Source: Nautilus pompilius (taxonomy: Eukaryota; Mollusca; Cephalopoda; Nautilida; Nautilidae). From it: a DNA stretch of 64,000 nt. The stretch is taken from the NCBI GenBank assembly GCA_018389105.1, contig JACATO010000628.1, positions 366,001 to 430,000 on the forward strand, read 5' to 3'. The notes under the pieces are model-generated. The model did no database searches. It was not told the origin of the DNA and saw only the letters and a program-made list of their open reading frames with translations. Positions within the stretch are counted from its first letter, which is position 1; each line of letters begins with the position of its first letter. The translations under genes and the position numbers were made by a program. Below, one piece after another: positions 36,601-49,916 of this stretch.

Positions 36601-39600
36601 ATATTACTTCACACTTATGTTTCAGGCATTACTCCACCGACAGGAAGTTACCTGGCAGAGATTACTGTTACATAGCGGCTGATTTTTCTTTAGTATTCAA
36701 AATGGAAATCCTAAAAAAAGGACTATCCTCAACAGAATCAAAGCCACACCTTACTTTTTGTCAGATTTTATGAAATGCAAATACTTCATTTTCTACATTT
36801 ATTTTTCAAAATCAAATATTGGCCAACTTTTAATTTTAAATATATATATTTTCTTCCACAGCTTATGAACTTGTATTCCTGTTTAAATGCTGTGTATAAT
36901 CAAAAAACTGTTAAGATGCATCTTCACTACTTCTCTCTTCTCATTTTGTTTGGGTAAATTGAGCTGCTATTATTTTTAACAATGTGATGGAACTGGTCAC
37001 ACTGCCCATCAACTTCTAATTGCCTTTAGCCACACGAAAACTCTGACATACACATGCAAAAAAAAAAAGAAAAAATGGAAGTACAACTAGCTTATCTCGT
37101 CTGCAACAAATTATTTAATTTTCCAAAATCAAATTAAATAGAAAAAACATTTCACATTTTTTTTTTCCAATTACAAATCTGTAACATGAACTTTCTTCCA
37201 AGCAGTTTTGCTCATTCTAAAGCAAAAGATACTGAAGATAAATTAATCCACGCTCTTTGGTAGAAATCTTGTAATTGCAAGCATTTTCCATGCTTTGAAA
37301 TCAGCTACATCACCACCACTTTGGCACCCAACTACTTTATCAGTTTCTTGGTAGTAGATGCTGTAGTCACTTCAGAACCAGAGTAATTATGCAAGTTTTA
37401 CAGTAACTGAGAGAGAAAGAGAAAAATAAATAAATGAATGTCGGATATGTCCTTTAAAAAAATCTATCTGTATATTAAATAACAGAAACTATGTTAAACA
37501 ACACAAAAGCACTTGAGGCTATTATTTAGGCTGAATTTGATAGTGAAGAATGCACCGAAAGAGCACCTGAACACCAAGTATGAAGTTTCAAGACAGTGAA
37601 GCAACAACTGCTAGAAGCGGACTGCTAGACTGTTTTCAAGTACAAAGTAATACTAACTGAATCTGTATCAGTTAGCACTTATCCAGCTAAGCCATGCTAT
37701 TCAATTTAGCTTATCTTATTATATTATATAAAGAAGATTGTTGCTGGAAAAGAAAATTAAAGCCACTGCTGTACCCAAAGTGGCACATGCAAAGGAAGAG
37801 AGAGATTAGTCGCTACATCACTGAACCTTCTCAGAAATTTAACACAAGTATTGATTTTCCTTTCCACCTGAAGGAGAATACTGGAAAGCATCTGTATGCC
37901 CATAAGGAATCCAGTTAATTTTTTTAAAAAATGGAAATCAGAATAGTAATTGTCTACATTACAAGATACCATACTCCAAATTCGTCTGTTTACTTAGCAT
38001 TCCATAGGTACCTGGTTGCTAGATGATTGGTATATTTCCTTCCTAAGTAATGATTCTGCCAGTGCAAGTCAGTCAGTTGTTTTGTCTTTTTAATTATTCA
38101 ATGACAACAGGTTACAATACCTAAAAGTGAAGTTGCTGTAAACAAATTCATGCACCGATGCAGGAATGGTCATCTTCAATTACAATTTCATTCAGTTGAT
38201 AGTTTGCAGCCAGTTAGAAATTTGCTTTAACTTTAATTTGTTACATCACTGATTTTAATATAGATGTTAATTCACTCTCATTTTCAGGGTTTTTGTCATG
38301 AATTATGTCAATCAGTTTAACTTAAATATTACAATAAATTTCTGTACTGATGTTATGAAGTTTGAATGAAATAATTAAAATTTGGAAAATGAGTTCTCTC
38401 TCCATCTAAAAAACCAAAAAAAACGAAAAAAATCTCTCTCTTCCCAACATAGCAAAATATATTAACTGTTAGAATCACCATTTTTTTCAGTTAAGTAATA
38501 CCGGAAAACATTGCTTTATCAATAAATTCATATGAAGAAAATTTCAGTGAAAGATAACTAAAGCTGCATAATTTTGGGTTTAAGCAGGTTTTGAATAATT
38601 GCAGCAGTCTGCCTTTATAAAACATGCAGAGTAAATAAATCATTCCCAGGTCATCTAACTAAAGCACCGAGAAGCACAATAATTTTCTTTTTTATTCAAA
38701 GGCAGTTGAAGCCTAAAGAGAACAACAATTTACATCTGCACACTTTGGTAACATTCACCAATGCAATCAATTTAAAATGGAAAACATCTGCAATTCATTG
38801 AACTTTTATAGTCCTCTTTATAAAATGATAAATAATACAGCAGTTACCTGCCTTGTTGTCTGTGAGGAATAAATGATGGCTGACAAATTTGCAGTCTTCT
38901 GCTTTCCAATTAAAAATCAGATGTGTGAATCTATCTTTGAAGCCTCACTAGAAACAATTTCAAGCTCTGAAACTAAGGATAATTTTTTTGCAGGCTAGAA
39001 GGCATATTAAAATATACATTAAGCATAAACCAGTTTTAAAAGGATATGTATAAGGAAAAAAAAAAGCTATTCTTTTTTGCTAAGTATTCCTTTATCATCA
39101 TCTCTCCCCTAACACAGAAAATTAAAATGTTACTTTCTGAATAATGTTCAAACAACCTGAAAAAAAAAAAAAAAGTTAATTTATTATTTTGTTAGATTAT
39201 CCTTTGCATGTGCAATATAAGAATTATTTTTCTATAAACCTTTAAAGAATATAATTTTGCTCAACTATTTCCTCCCATGTCTAATAAATTAAGTTTTCAT
39301 AGAAGCCTTCTGTGGCAGGCATGTGTTTAACCTCTACATCTTGTTATTCTAATTAGTTCTGGTGGGTGCTGATGCCAACACAGATTTGAAGAAACAGAAT
39401 ATGTCCATACACTATTTAATTATCACCACTCATTGTAAATGGCTGTGGGAAGCCATCATGAGATTCCTAACTCTACTCCAGACAGAAATGTCAAATTTTG
39501 ATAACCACAAAAACAGTATCCTCAGGTAAAAGTCTGACCAGCTTTGAGACAACTGATTTACAAACCATTATACCTATGATCAGAAAATAAACAAGTGCCA

Positions 39601-42600
39601 GCCTCTGCAATAGCTGGACTCAACAGTAGCCACAAAAATACCAAAATAAATTAGCAATAATAAAATTTATTTATAGAGAAATGTTAATAAAACTATATAT
39701 ACTAGGGTCATTCAGCTAAAACAGCATTGCCATAATGGTATCTGGCTGGTTCATTGGGACATCCATAGTACAACTTTTATAAACTAGCAAGCATAAAAAA
39801 GGACATATAATACAAAGAGCAAAGCGTAAGTACCTTGGTTTAAACAAAAGTCACAGTAACCGGGTTTTTAAAATAATCCAAGTAAAATTAAATCCACCAA
39901 ATAACATATCAGGAACATAAGAATAAAATAACTGAGACGATATAAACTGAAAAAAAAAAAAGCTAAATCTATGGAAGTTTCCCCAAAAGATTTTACATTA
40001 AAAAAAAAAACACTTTTACCACGACAGTAAATATCCACTGTCCAAATCCTGGTGAAACATCTCTTTAAAGCTGTGAATAATGCATGTGTAGTCATTAATC
40101 TGGTGTTCAGGTTGGAAATACAAAATGACAGAAGCTATAAAATGAGAGACTTGGTTTAATAAAAAAAAAACAAACAAAACAATGGGAATGCAAACAACAA
40201 GCAACTTCTTGATGGAAGGATTATTGTATAATGAGAGCTGTGATGAGGAAATCAACACAACCCCAGAAAGCTAAACAACTGAGGCAAAGTAAAACTTAGG
40301 CATGAATAGTTAGCAGTTCAGGTGATGAGCCATTGTAGACTGTCCAAGAAAGCCATATTTCCTGTCCTTAAATACAATTTAATGATGTGCACGTAAGTGA
40401 CTGGTCAATTTAAAACTGCCAATCAAGTTACTACATTGCATATAAAGCCAAATCAAGAACTAACAAACACGTACACATAAAAGGTCAAAGACCATTCATA
40501 TTAACTCTAAGAAGCACGAAAAGTTACTTAAAAGCAAATATGGATTCTTCATCCTCACATACACAGAAAATTAAAATGAAAGGTAATTAATTCTCTACCA
40601 CAAACACAAATGTAACTACCAACTTCTTAATGATAAGAACAGTAAACCATAGAATAACAATAGCATTATTACTAGTAATGTTTGCAAATACATAGTGATG
40701 GATGTATTTAGATCGTCTGAGCAACAATTAGTACAATAATCTTTATTTAAGCAAAGCAGCAAAATTTCAAATAATAGAATAATCAGATTAGATTGTGATG
40801 CATGTAGCTTCAACTATAGTCCAAAATTTTTAGACATTGTAGTAACTTCACCAATTACAATGCTGGAAAGCTTAGACACTGGGCTTAGCAGGAAGGATTT
40901 AGATGTACAGCTACAAATGTTAATACAATATCTTAACTCCAGCGAGTAACTCCTCTAAAACAATTAAAATAAATCTACAATGATAAATTCCATTATGTCT
41001 GCACTTAAAAAAAAAAAAAACAAATGATAGAATAACAATTTGTATATCATCTTGTGTTGAATATCCAAGTGAAATGCTGGCCATAATCACTAAGGACAAA
41101 AAAATCATTGTCCAAACCAGTCTGAAGAATATTCAGAAAATGAAAACACTGATCAATCTCCATCACTTATAGATAAATGTTGGTATGTCAGCTCTTGCAG
41201 ATGGCCATGACTAATGCGGAAAAAATGGCTGTCTTTATTATTTTTTAATATTACAAATGCAAAAACAAACAAACGTCAAGTTGTACCATCTTTTAATAAC
41301 TAAAGATGATTTTAAAAAGTCACAAATATCAGCATAAATCCAAAACTTTTCCTTTCAGCCAAAGTTTAAAATTATTCCAAGAAAATTGATGCAAAGACTT
41401 TTTTAAATTTGAAAAAGAAACCCTCATTATTTAACCAAAGTTCCTCAGAATTTTTTTTTCAGAAGTTAGACCATCTGTGTAATATATTGAAAAGTTCTTG
41501 AATAATCCCAAACATGAGCAGCTGCAGTAGTTTAAGATCTAACATTCTTCTTTATACCTGTTTTGGCAACACATTGGTCACATCCTCCTTTTTTAGACTA
41601 TGATTCCAAGTGACAGAATTTTTAAAAAAAGTTAACCTTAACCTTAACCATGGAAACAAAAAGCTAATGATAAACTAATTTCTTTGAAAATTAATATCTA
41701 AGACAAACCTCAAATTCTTTCCTTTTCTCTTAATTACAACTTTTCTTATGCTTCTTTTAGGAGTAAATAAGAGAATTAGAATTAACTTGTGTATTCGTTT
41801 CATGAAGAATACAAAAATGTAACAGATCTACCACTGTACAGAATTCCATTATTTTTTTAGACATCCACATTAAGTACTAACATTGAACCTGTCAGTTTCA
41901 AATTTTTAAAGGAACATTTTAAGTTGTTTACTATCATCTCCTGCTCCAAATGTTTTACTTTTTCTTCCTGTCAATCTTCCACACATCATCAACTGCTACA
42001 AGTGTTGATGTTTATAGCTACATGATCTCTCCCTTCTCTTGGCACAGTTAACACACAGGGTCATAGCGCAAACTCACCTGGACATAATCAAATTATTATT
42101 TTAGGGAGAATTCCTACAACCATATGTGGACTGTTTTCTGTTATAAACATTTGCCAGCAAAATAATAAATGTCTACATAGACTATCGGAAATCAATTTCT
42201 GCAACGAGTCGGTCTGTGGTCTTTCTAATACACACCCTAACTCTAGTAGGTTTCTTTTTTTTTTTTTTAAATGGTTCAATAAAACTGCTAAAAAATAACA
42301 CAAAAATAACCATATCCAGTAAAGTGTGTAACATAAAGAAAGTAATTTGAAGCTAAGTAAATTCTAATAGCTCACATCTGTGTAACAACAAAGGTTCCAT
42401 ATCCCCCCCCATGTTGCTATATCGCTCTGGACCATTAACAATTTGGTCTCTTAATAAATTTCCTGCAACACCGACTATCTCTTGCACATGACTGGCTCTG
42501 CCAAAACAAAAATCCACCCCAACATCTATGCACTTCAGTTTGCTTTCCCTAGAGAGACTGAAGTGATTGAAATGAGATGCTATTAACATTGCAACTATAA

Positions 42601-45600
42601 CGAATTTGAAGGTTTGTCACCCTAGTCAGATAAATTTAATCTCCATTAACCCTTTAAGCAGCTAACTGCCATGCCAGGGAAAAGTTATAAAGTATTAAAC
42701 AACAACATGTGTCAACAAATCTGAATTAAAAGGAATCCAAAACAATAACTAGCTTCAGTTATAACAGTCAAAATTTCAGGGAAAAAACTGCTTGACTGAG
42801 CAGATTTCGCATAGTCAAAACGCAATGAAAACCTAATATGACTGCTGCAGTAAAACATTTCCCATCCTCTAATGACCTATCAAAAGTCAAGTTGGATTTT
42901 TAGCAACAAGCACACTGATGTGACAATGTTACTGCTGCAACAAGAAATAAAAGCTCCAGCGATTTCTCTGTCATCATAGCTAATTTTCACAATGTACTTC
43001 AACCTGCTGCATGTTTTTTTCTTTATACCACCGACTCGTGCAAGGCGCCCGCCTGAGGAAAACCTCTGGTTTCAGTTTCCTAAGCCAAGCAGAAAACAAT
43101 ATGTTGCTTAGGCTAGCCACATGGTGATGCATTTTTTCAGTTCTTTAACATTTTCAGAACTGGATTTTTTTCTTTTTCGGAAAACGCATGTGGGCTGCCA
43201 CTGTATCATGACATCACATGCCCCGCAAACTAACAATAAATTAAAAACAGAACACTGACATTCGTCTTGACTGCTTAATTACAGAAACACAAAATGACAA
43301 AAATCTCCATCATTCGCTCCATTAAAGCAGCATGCTAATGACATAAATGTTCGTTGTTTGCCCCGAAGGAGTTAATTTATTCACAACTATCTTGGAATTT
43401 TCTGCATGAGCAATTCTTGTAGTGAACAAATGAGTGATTCTGCAGGCGTGTTATCTGTTTTGTTGATATTATCCAAAATATTTTTTTTTTGTTTTTCTTT
43501 CATATAAACTCATTCTACAAAAATCAGGTACTACACAGAAAACCCTTGGTCATAATGGGCTACAAAATAAGCAGAAGGGTTAATATTCTGCAGATTGTAT
43601 GGCAGATATTGAATTTAGGCATTTATATATTCAATAAAGTGAAAAAAAAACAAACAAACTTAATATATTTTTAAAGGCAGAAATTTTAAATTAATGTAGA
43701 CAATAACTTTGTCCTTTCCTTTTATTTTTACTCCTATTTTAGAAAACCAAAATTTTATCTGATTTTCTGCTAATACAAAAACCCTTCTGGAATGATTCCA
43801 ATTGTGCACAGAGAGAAACATTTTTATCTTGAAATATTTTGCATCCCTAGTTAACTCCCATGTTGCAATACTTTTCTATGATAGTTATCTTGCCAGCAGA
43901 TTGAGACAAGTCTTGGTTTACTTTCTGATCACAAAGAATGCATCTGTTTATTTCTCTTAAACTGACTGCAGATTAATTACTTATTATCACCAAATATACT
44001 GCATAAAGAAAATAAAATCATCATTAATTCAGGAAGATAGTCAAGAAAAAACTAATTCTCTTAAAATCCATAAAAGTGCATTGTTCAAATATATCAATTT
44101 TTATTTTTTTAAAAAAGTAATCATTTTAAAAATTTTCCTTAAAAGCAATAACTTATTAAAACATTTTAATAACCCTTTAAGAACAAACTTTGAGAGAAAA
44201 AAATCTACAGAGACGTTTTAGGTTATAGAAATCTAAGAAAAGAAAATTCAAATTCTGAATTCTAGATAATTCAGAAAGGATAAGGTCATACATCCTGAAC
44301 TTCAAAAACTAAATTTCATATTCAAAGCAAAGCATACATAAATTAGTTACTGATAAATATCTATGTTCAAAAATAATTTTAAATCTTCCTCTTGAATCAG
44401 ATTTCACGTGTGTTAGTTTTTTTTTTGGGACACACTTTTAAAATTCATTTAAAGCGAGTTCTAATACACAAAGTTTATAGTCTGCTCTACTGTACAATAA
44501 TTAGCTACTTGTTATTATTACATAAGTACAACCTAATCTGATCAAGGCCCTTCAGCTTTAGATAAATAAAATGTATGCTTATTAACCACTCACAAAGCTT
44601 TCATCTATGATTACTCTATACTTAAAAACTTGGAAAGTCTATTAACTGTTTTTACTAACAATGTATTGACATGAACCAATGTTTATTTTTAATTGCCCCC
44701 TAACAGAAGATTAATAAGTTATTATTTAATTCAAATAGTTAAATTATAATGCATTCAGTTGCTGCCAAATCTATCTTATTTACTTCTAAATGCTAAAAGT
44801 TCTAAGGTGTAAATACATGCAGCTTAAATTAACAGTAACTTTCCAGGAATTTTAAATCAAAAAGTTGTGTATTATGTTTAGAATGAAGTGTGATATTCCC
44901 TTAAGGCTTCACCCAAAGCAAGCCCTTTAGACAAAGATAAAGAAATAATTTTTTAATTCGTTTTAATAAAAGAAAGAAGGGGGAATATGAAAGCTAAAGC
45001 AAAATGCCAGCATTCAGCATTTAGAGGTTTTTTTTTTTGTTTTTCCCCCCAGAGAACGTTTTACTCTGCTTGTTCGCATGGAAAGAAGAAACAAAATTGG
45101 CTCCCAGCTTCATAAGAAATATTGACCAATTTCACAATTTGTGGCCAATTCCCTCTAAGGCTTTCTGTCTAAGGAGATTGCAGCAAAGATTAGTCTCTAA
45201 CACAAGTCTTATTGTTGAGGATTGAATAAATTTAATAATGACTTCCGTCAGTTTTCAGAAGCAAGTTATCATTTTTTAGAATAATACTGCGCAGAAACTA
45301 CCTCAATGAAAGATGTGGACTGGGCTTAACATACACTGCATTAACTACTTGTAAAAATGAACAGCATGCCATGCAATCAATAGAATGCTACAAATGCAGC
45401 AGCTGACATTTTTCATTTGCATCATTTACACTTTTTTTTCGTGGAGAGAGCGCACACATGAAATGCATGTAGTGTATAGCAGCTTAAGGTGCCAACCAAA
45501 CAGACCACTAAAAAGAAAACAATTCTGAAATCTGAGTGTAAAAAAAAAGGGTCTCGCTATAAATGATGCTTTACTGGATTTATACAAAGCATTTTGCCAC

Positions 45601-46267
45601 ACAAAATCTGAAAGTAATTTTAACTCAAATAAAAAAAAAACAAACTTTTAGTGAATTAACCATATTCTCGTTGTTTTAAACATGTTTACAGACATCGAAG
45701 AAAAGCCATCAATAAAAAAAAAAGGAAACAGAGTGCTGAAACCAACAACACAATTAAAAAATATATAATTTTTTTCTTTAATGAGGCTGTTAAATTATTG
45801 ATAGCAGAGTGTTAACCATGCCCTAATCCATCCAAGAACACTTTCAAAACATGGCGCTCATATCTGTTCTTCTCTAGAAGTGATGCAACCAAGCAGAAAT
45901 TTCAGCAGCCACAATTTAAATCAACACCCAAATAGTTGATCAACCTACCTGTTCCATTCTCATCACAAGATGAGCCAGCCAAGTGAAATAATATCTACTC
46001 AATTAAATTAAACTGTTACCATAAACAGACCAATCTTTCCTCAAGATTTAGCTTGGATTTAAACAAGAGTCCATAGTTTTATTACTAATATTGTTGAAAT
46101 TCTACACAAGTTAAACAAATTTTACACGTAATTACAAAATATAATTAGAGAATACGATTTAACTTAAAATTCTGGACAGCAAAGTATTTAAAATATATAT
46201 AAGTATAGTTATATTAAAAACGTATTTCTCGGTTTTCTTTTTTTGTATTATTTTAAAACATGTATTG
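33628..46267. other. Long non-coding stretch, no gene recognised
   Basis: About 12.6 kb of AT-rich DNA with homopolymer runs (for example 34136-34149, 35439-35453, 39159-39174, 42246-42269), a TACA repeat (35707-35722) and a TA run (35834-35847). Candidate splice-like sites occur (for example AACAG|GTAGGT on the minus strand at about 45950), but without a convincing flanking frame or partner site. It may be intron of the neurexin IV-like gene, whose upstream exons must lie in this direction. Confidence 0.4.
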
Positions 46268-46269
46268 TA

Positions 46270-46945
46270 CCGGGTGACCATAAAGTTACTTCTTGTAGTC
46301 GGGTTCCTATAACTGCAAAACCATAACACTGCTTTGGAGGTCACGGAGCCAGCATTCCCAGAGTCTGTAAACTTTGCCACAAGTGGAGGGGAGAGCAACC
46401 ATTTACTCTAATATCACACAGAAATAACTGGGTTTGTTTTATCAATTTAAAAAAAAAAAAAACAGGTTCCTTCTGAAATCAATTTGGAGCCGTAACAAAA
46501 AAAAAAAAAAAAAAAACAAGAGAGAGAGACTTACTAGCCAATTTACTGAAACAAAATTTAACGTTTTTGTTAAAACTGGTTTAATTCATATTAAGTGTTT
46601 GTGATACCCACAAGCTTCCAGATATTGTACATAGCAACTAATGGCTTCATATGACAAAAATCACATCAGTGACTGCTGGCCTTACGATTGCACGAACAGT
46701 CATGATTCCCCAGTGTTGTCAGACAACTCCTGTAAACAGAAATCTGGGGCATTATACTTATTGCTATGGAAAAGCATCACAAATACTATGCAATCTTAGA
46801 GGGGGAACTGCCACAAGGCAAAAGTATATAACCTCTGAATGATTCCCAAACCACCCTTTGGGAATACGCACTTCCTTCCATTAATGTGTTACAGTTGGGA
46901 AGTTATAACCAACCAACTGCAGGAAGTAAATTTATGGTCACCTGG
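46270..46945. mobile_element. TA-flanked MITE with ~60-bp imperfect inverted repeats
   Basis: A 676-bp unit with TA on both sides (46268-46269 and 46946-46947). The left end is CCGGGTGACCATAAAGTTAC and the right end, read on the minus strand, is CCAGGTGACCATAAATTTAC. The match continues with gaps of mismatch through TATAAC to TAACAC at about 60 bp, roughly three bases in four. No frame with transposase motifs lies inside. Two A runs (46449-46462 and 46497-46517) and a GA stretch occupy the middle. TA duplication and ends of this kind fit a non-autonomous Tc1/mariner-superfamily element. I do not recognise the family by name. Confidence 0.8.
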
Positions 46946-46947
46946 TA

Positions 46948-48335
46948 CATAATCAATGACGACCTGCCCCAGCTTAAAAATTACCTATTTCTCATGCGTG
47001 CAAGAATTATCATCATAGACAAAAACCAACTTTCGATACACAAGTATTAAAAATTACTACACGATATTTAAAGTTTCTTCAAATAAAGCCTTAACGTAGA
47101 ATTATCCCAGAAACTAGTGCAAACAAATGATATCACAAGATGTGTGACCATCAAGTTCCAGGTGACTGGATGACACCACTTCTCATGCTTAAATCAATGA
47201 TAAAAGTATTATAATATTTATCTTACCCTATTAATACAAAATTTTTGGAGATCCCAATCTATTCTGCTGAAATAATTTAAAAAAAAAAAACAAAAAAACT
47301 CTTAAATATTATTTTTGTATTCTTACTAATCTATGCAATTTAAACTTTGAAATTGTGGTCTTAAAAAAATGAAGCAAACAAGCAGCAAATTATCAAGCGG
47401 TGTACCACCTAAAGATTACACCAGCCAGTATGTTGTTCCATTTGACTGATGTTTTGGATTATCTATCATTGCTTAATTGATGATCTGACAAAACATTCAA
47501 TCATTCATGAATCCAACACAGTTCAAGTGTTAATCATTTTGATGAAATAAACCTTTACTTTCCTTCATACACAAGTGAAAGACAGTTACCAATTGCATTG
47601 CCCTTGTATCCAGCCCTGATGAAATTCCTTATCTGTATAGTTTGGTTCCCAGTTTTCAATTACAAAAAATAACAAGGTGCCACTCAAGAGAAAGAAAATG
47701 ACAATTAAAATAGATTCTGTGTATTCCTGTAAGATTGGTTTTAAAAGGTGAGGGCTTTGCATACTACAGATAGAGACAGTAAACTTGATTACAGTAAATC
47801 TATAGATAAGGTGACAAAAGCTAGCCATTAAAATGTAGAAATGTCATCACCAATGTGATAAAATGTCAGCGAAGAAATCAGGGTGCCAGTACAACAAAAT
47901 GTTAGCTACACAGTTCACTACTAGAGAAGCGTTCCAATAACAGTAAAACGTTACATACTTTGAAAGTAAATGAGAGAGAGATATGATCTGTCCACAAACT
48001 AATAACAAAGTCAATACTTTGCAGTAAGGTGACAAACAACATCAAGGTTAAGCAGTTTATTGGAAAATTTTAAATACTTCTATAGTAAAAAAAAATGATA
48101 GACATTTGTAATGTGTTATTTGTTTATGTATTTTTCATTTCAAACATTCCACAATATACAATAACTGCTGCAAATATAAAATTAAAACAGAATTTGTTTG
48201 TTTCATAAAATTGAAGAAAAAAAGATATTTCTGGGAGGCATTCAAACAAACTCTGGACCCGGATTAATCCTAGGAGGGATGCTGAGTTCATAATAATAAA
48301 GATAAACAAATTTCCTACAAAACAATTTTGTGATA
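46948..48335. other. Non-coding stretch between the MITE and mariner copy 2
   Basis: AT-rich DNA without recognised features. Minus-strand frames at 47586-47828 and 47847-48035 are rich in Leu/Phe/Ile but have no family match or clear splice structure. Confidence 0.4.
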
Positions 48336-48337
48336 TA

Positions 48338-49618
48338 TGAGGTCTGTTGAAAAAGTAACCGACTTTATTTTTTCCCTGAGGGAAGTAATGATGTTAGGGA
48401 GGAAAAAGTATGCATAGCGGAGCCGCATGCCTTCATGTGCATGTGTGGTTTTTGGCGGGCTGGCTGGATGTGTCAGTTGCTGTCAGGCAGCCAGCGTGTG
48501 AGGTGCTGTACTACTTACTCGTCACATTTTCATTTTGCCCGTGATGATGGAACGTGTGGAGCAACAATCTTGCATCAAGTTTTGCCAAAAGCTTGGAGAT
48601 ATCCAAACTGAAACAATTCGCAAAATTCAACAGGCTTTCGGTGACATTGCCATGGGTGTTATCCAAATAAAAGAATGGTACCACAGGTTCAAAGATGGCA
48701 GCTCATCGGTGGAGAGTGACCAGCATTGAGGGAGGCCTATGCAGTTGTTATCGTGAAAGTGTGGATCTTGATAATGGAGGATCGTCGTTTGACGGTGCGG
48801 GAAATTGGTGACGAGGTTGGGATTAGTAAAGATTCTGCACATGCAATTTTAAAGGAGGATTTGGGCTTGCGCAGAGTGGCAGCGAAATTTGTGCCCAAGC
48901 TGCTTTCTCAGGAACAACAACAACTTTGTCTTGAGGTTGCGCAGGACCTGCTAGATACTGCCAACAGGGATCCTGAGTTCCAGAATTCTGTGATAACTGT
49001 AGATGAGACGTGGGTGTATGGGTACAACCCAGAAACCAGAGCTCAGTCATCACAGTGGAAGAACCCAACGTCGCCAAGGCCCAAAAAAAGCACATCAGAT
49101 CGGGAGCAAAATCAAGGTGATGCTGACTGTTTTCTTCGACTATCAAGGCGTTGTGCATCACAAATACGCACCAGAAGGACAAACAGTTACAAAGGAGTAC
49201 TATAAGGAACTCCTCCGACATCTTCATGATGCAGTTCAATGCAAGAGACTGGATCTGTGGGCCCCACAAAACTGGCAGCTGCATCATGACAACGCCCCGG
49301 CTCATTCGTCACAACTGATCCAAGGTTTCTTGGCAAAGGAAGGAATTTTGCTCATTCGCCAGGCTCCGTACTCTCCAGACATGGCTCTTTCTGACTTCTG
49401 GTTGTTCCCAAAAATGAAGATGCCACTGAAAGGCTCGCACTTTGAGAGCCATTCCGGAAGAAGCATTCCAGACGTGATTCAAGCAGTGGAAGGATCGCTT
49501 GGCTAAGTGTGTGGAGGCACAAGGGCCCTACTTTGAAGGGGATTAGCAATTGAACCCCACCAAGTATGTATTTTTTTTTTTCCAAGCCTAAGGTCAGGTA
49601 CTTTTTAAACAGACCTCA
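48338..49618 (+). mobile_element. mariner-family DNA transposon, copy 2 (inactive)
   Basis: A 1281-bp element between TA dinucleotides (48336-48337 and 49619-49620). Left end TGAGGTCTGTTGAAAAAGTA; right end on the minus strand TGAGGTCTGTTTAAAAAGTA. It has the same length, orientation, leader and coding layout as copy 1 at 11996-13284. The first base of each end is T here and C in copy 1. It is the better preserved of the two in the central transposase region but lacks about 41 bp near the 3' end. Confidence 0.93.
48544..49546 (+). pseudogene. Broken mariner transposase, copy 2
   Basis: The N terminus MERVEQQSCIKFCQKLGD runs on to KEWYHRFKDGSSS before an in-frame TGA near 48727. The frame then resumes with MEDRRLTVREIGDEVGISK (second helix-turn-helix), RRVAAKFVPKLLSQEQQQL and VDETWVYGY (first catalytic Asp). 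A further shift near 49085 is followed by VMLTVFFDYQGVVHHKYAP, HHDNAPAHSSQLIQGF and YSPDMALSDFWLFP, with 34 residues between second and third Asp. The C-terminal linker is lost. Copy 1 has two GAGAGCC repeats about 41 bp apart here, while this copy has one, and the frame then ends early. Damage differs from copy 1 at each site except for shared ancestry, so the two decayed independently. Confidence 0.9.
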
Positions 49619-49916
49619 TATCTAAACTGCATTTCTAACCAGAAAGCTACTTTTCTTTTTAAAAATACCAATATTATGAAACGGTAAAAAATATTAAATG
49701 ATTACGTTTTATATATATAAAATGACTTGGTAAAGATACAGTCAAATAAGACTCATTTGAAAATAGAATATCATATCATATCTGGTCAGATTTCATCTGA
49801 ATCTCCCTAATACATACAGGTTATTTACATGTATCACTGTAAAGTATTTTGCATTAGATGTATTATCAGAATTTTAAAATGAAAATATCAACATCCTATA
49901 AACACAGTTATGTTCT

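Noticed and set aside
38849..38900. Possible 51-bp minus-strand exon with AG acceptor and GGCAG|GTAACT donor
   Set aside because: The three possible translations show no family motif, and such short GT-AG pairs arise by chance in this sequence.
42353..42589. 78-residue minus-strand open frame with a fairly protein-like composition
   Set aside because: No recognised motif, and neither end fits a splice site or a known transposon.
45951..45998. Possible minus-strand exon ending GGAACAG|GTAGGT with a Cys-containing translation, considered as part of an EGF-like domain upstream in the neurexin IV-like gene
   Set aside because: Only one Cys is present, the acceptor side lacks a pyrimidine tract, and phase cannot be tied to another exon.
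47586..48035. Two hydrophobic minus-strand frames considered as membrane-protein exons
   Set aside because: Their hydrophobicity follows from A-rich DNA read on the opposite strand, and no homology or consistent splice phase was found.
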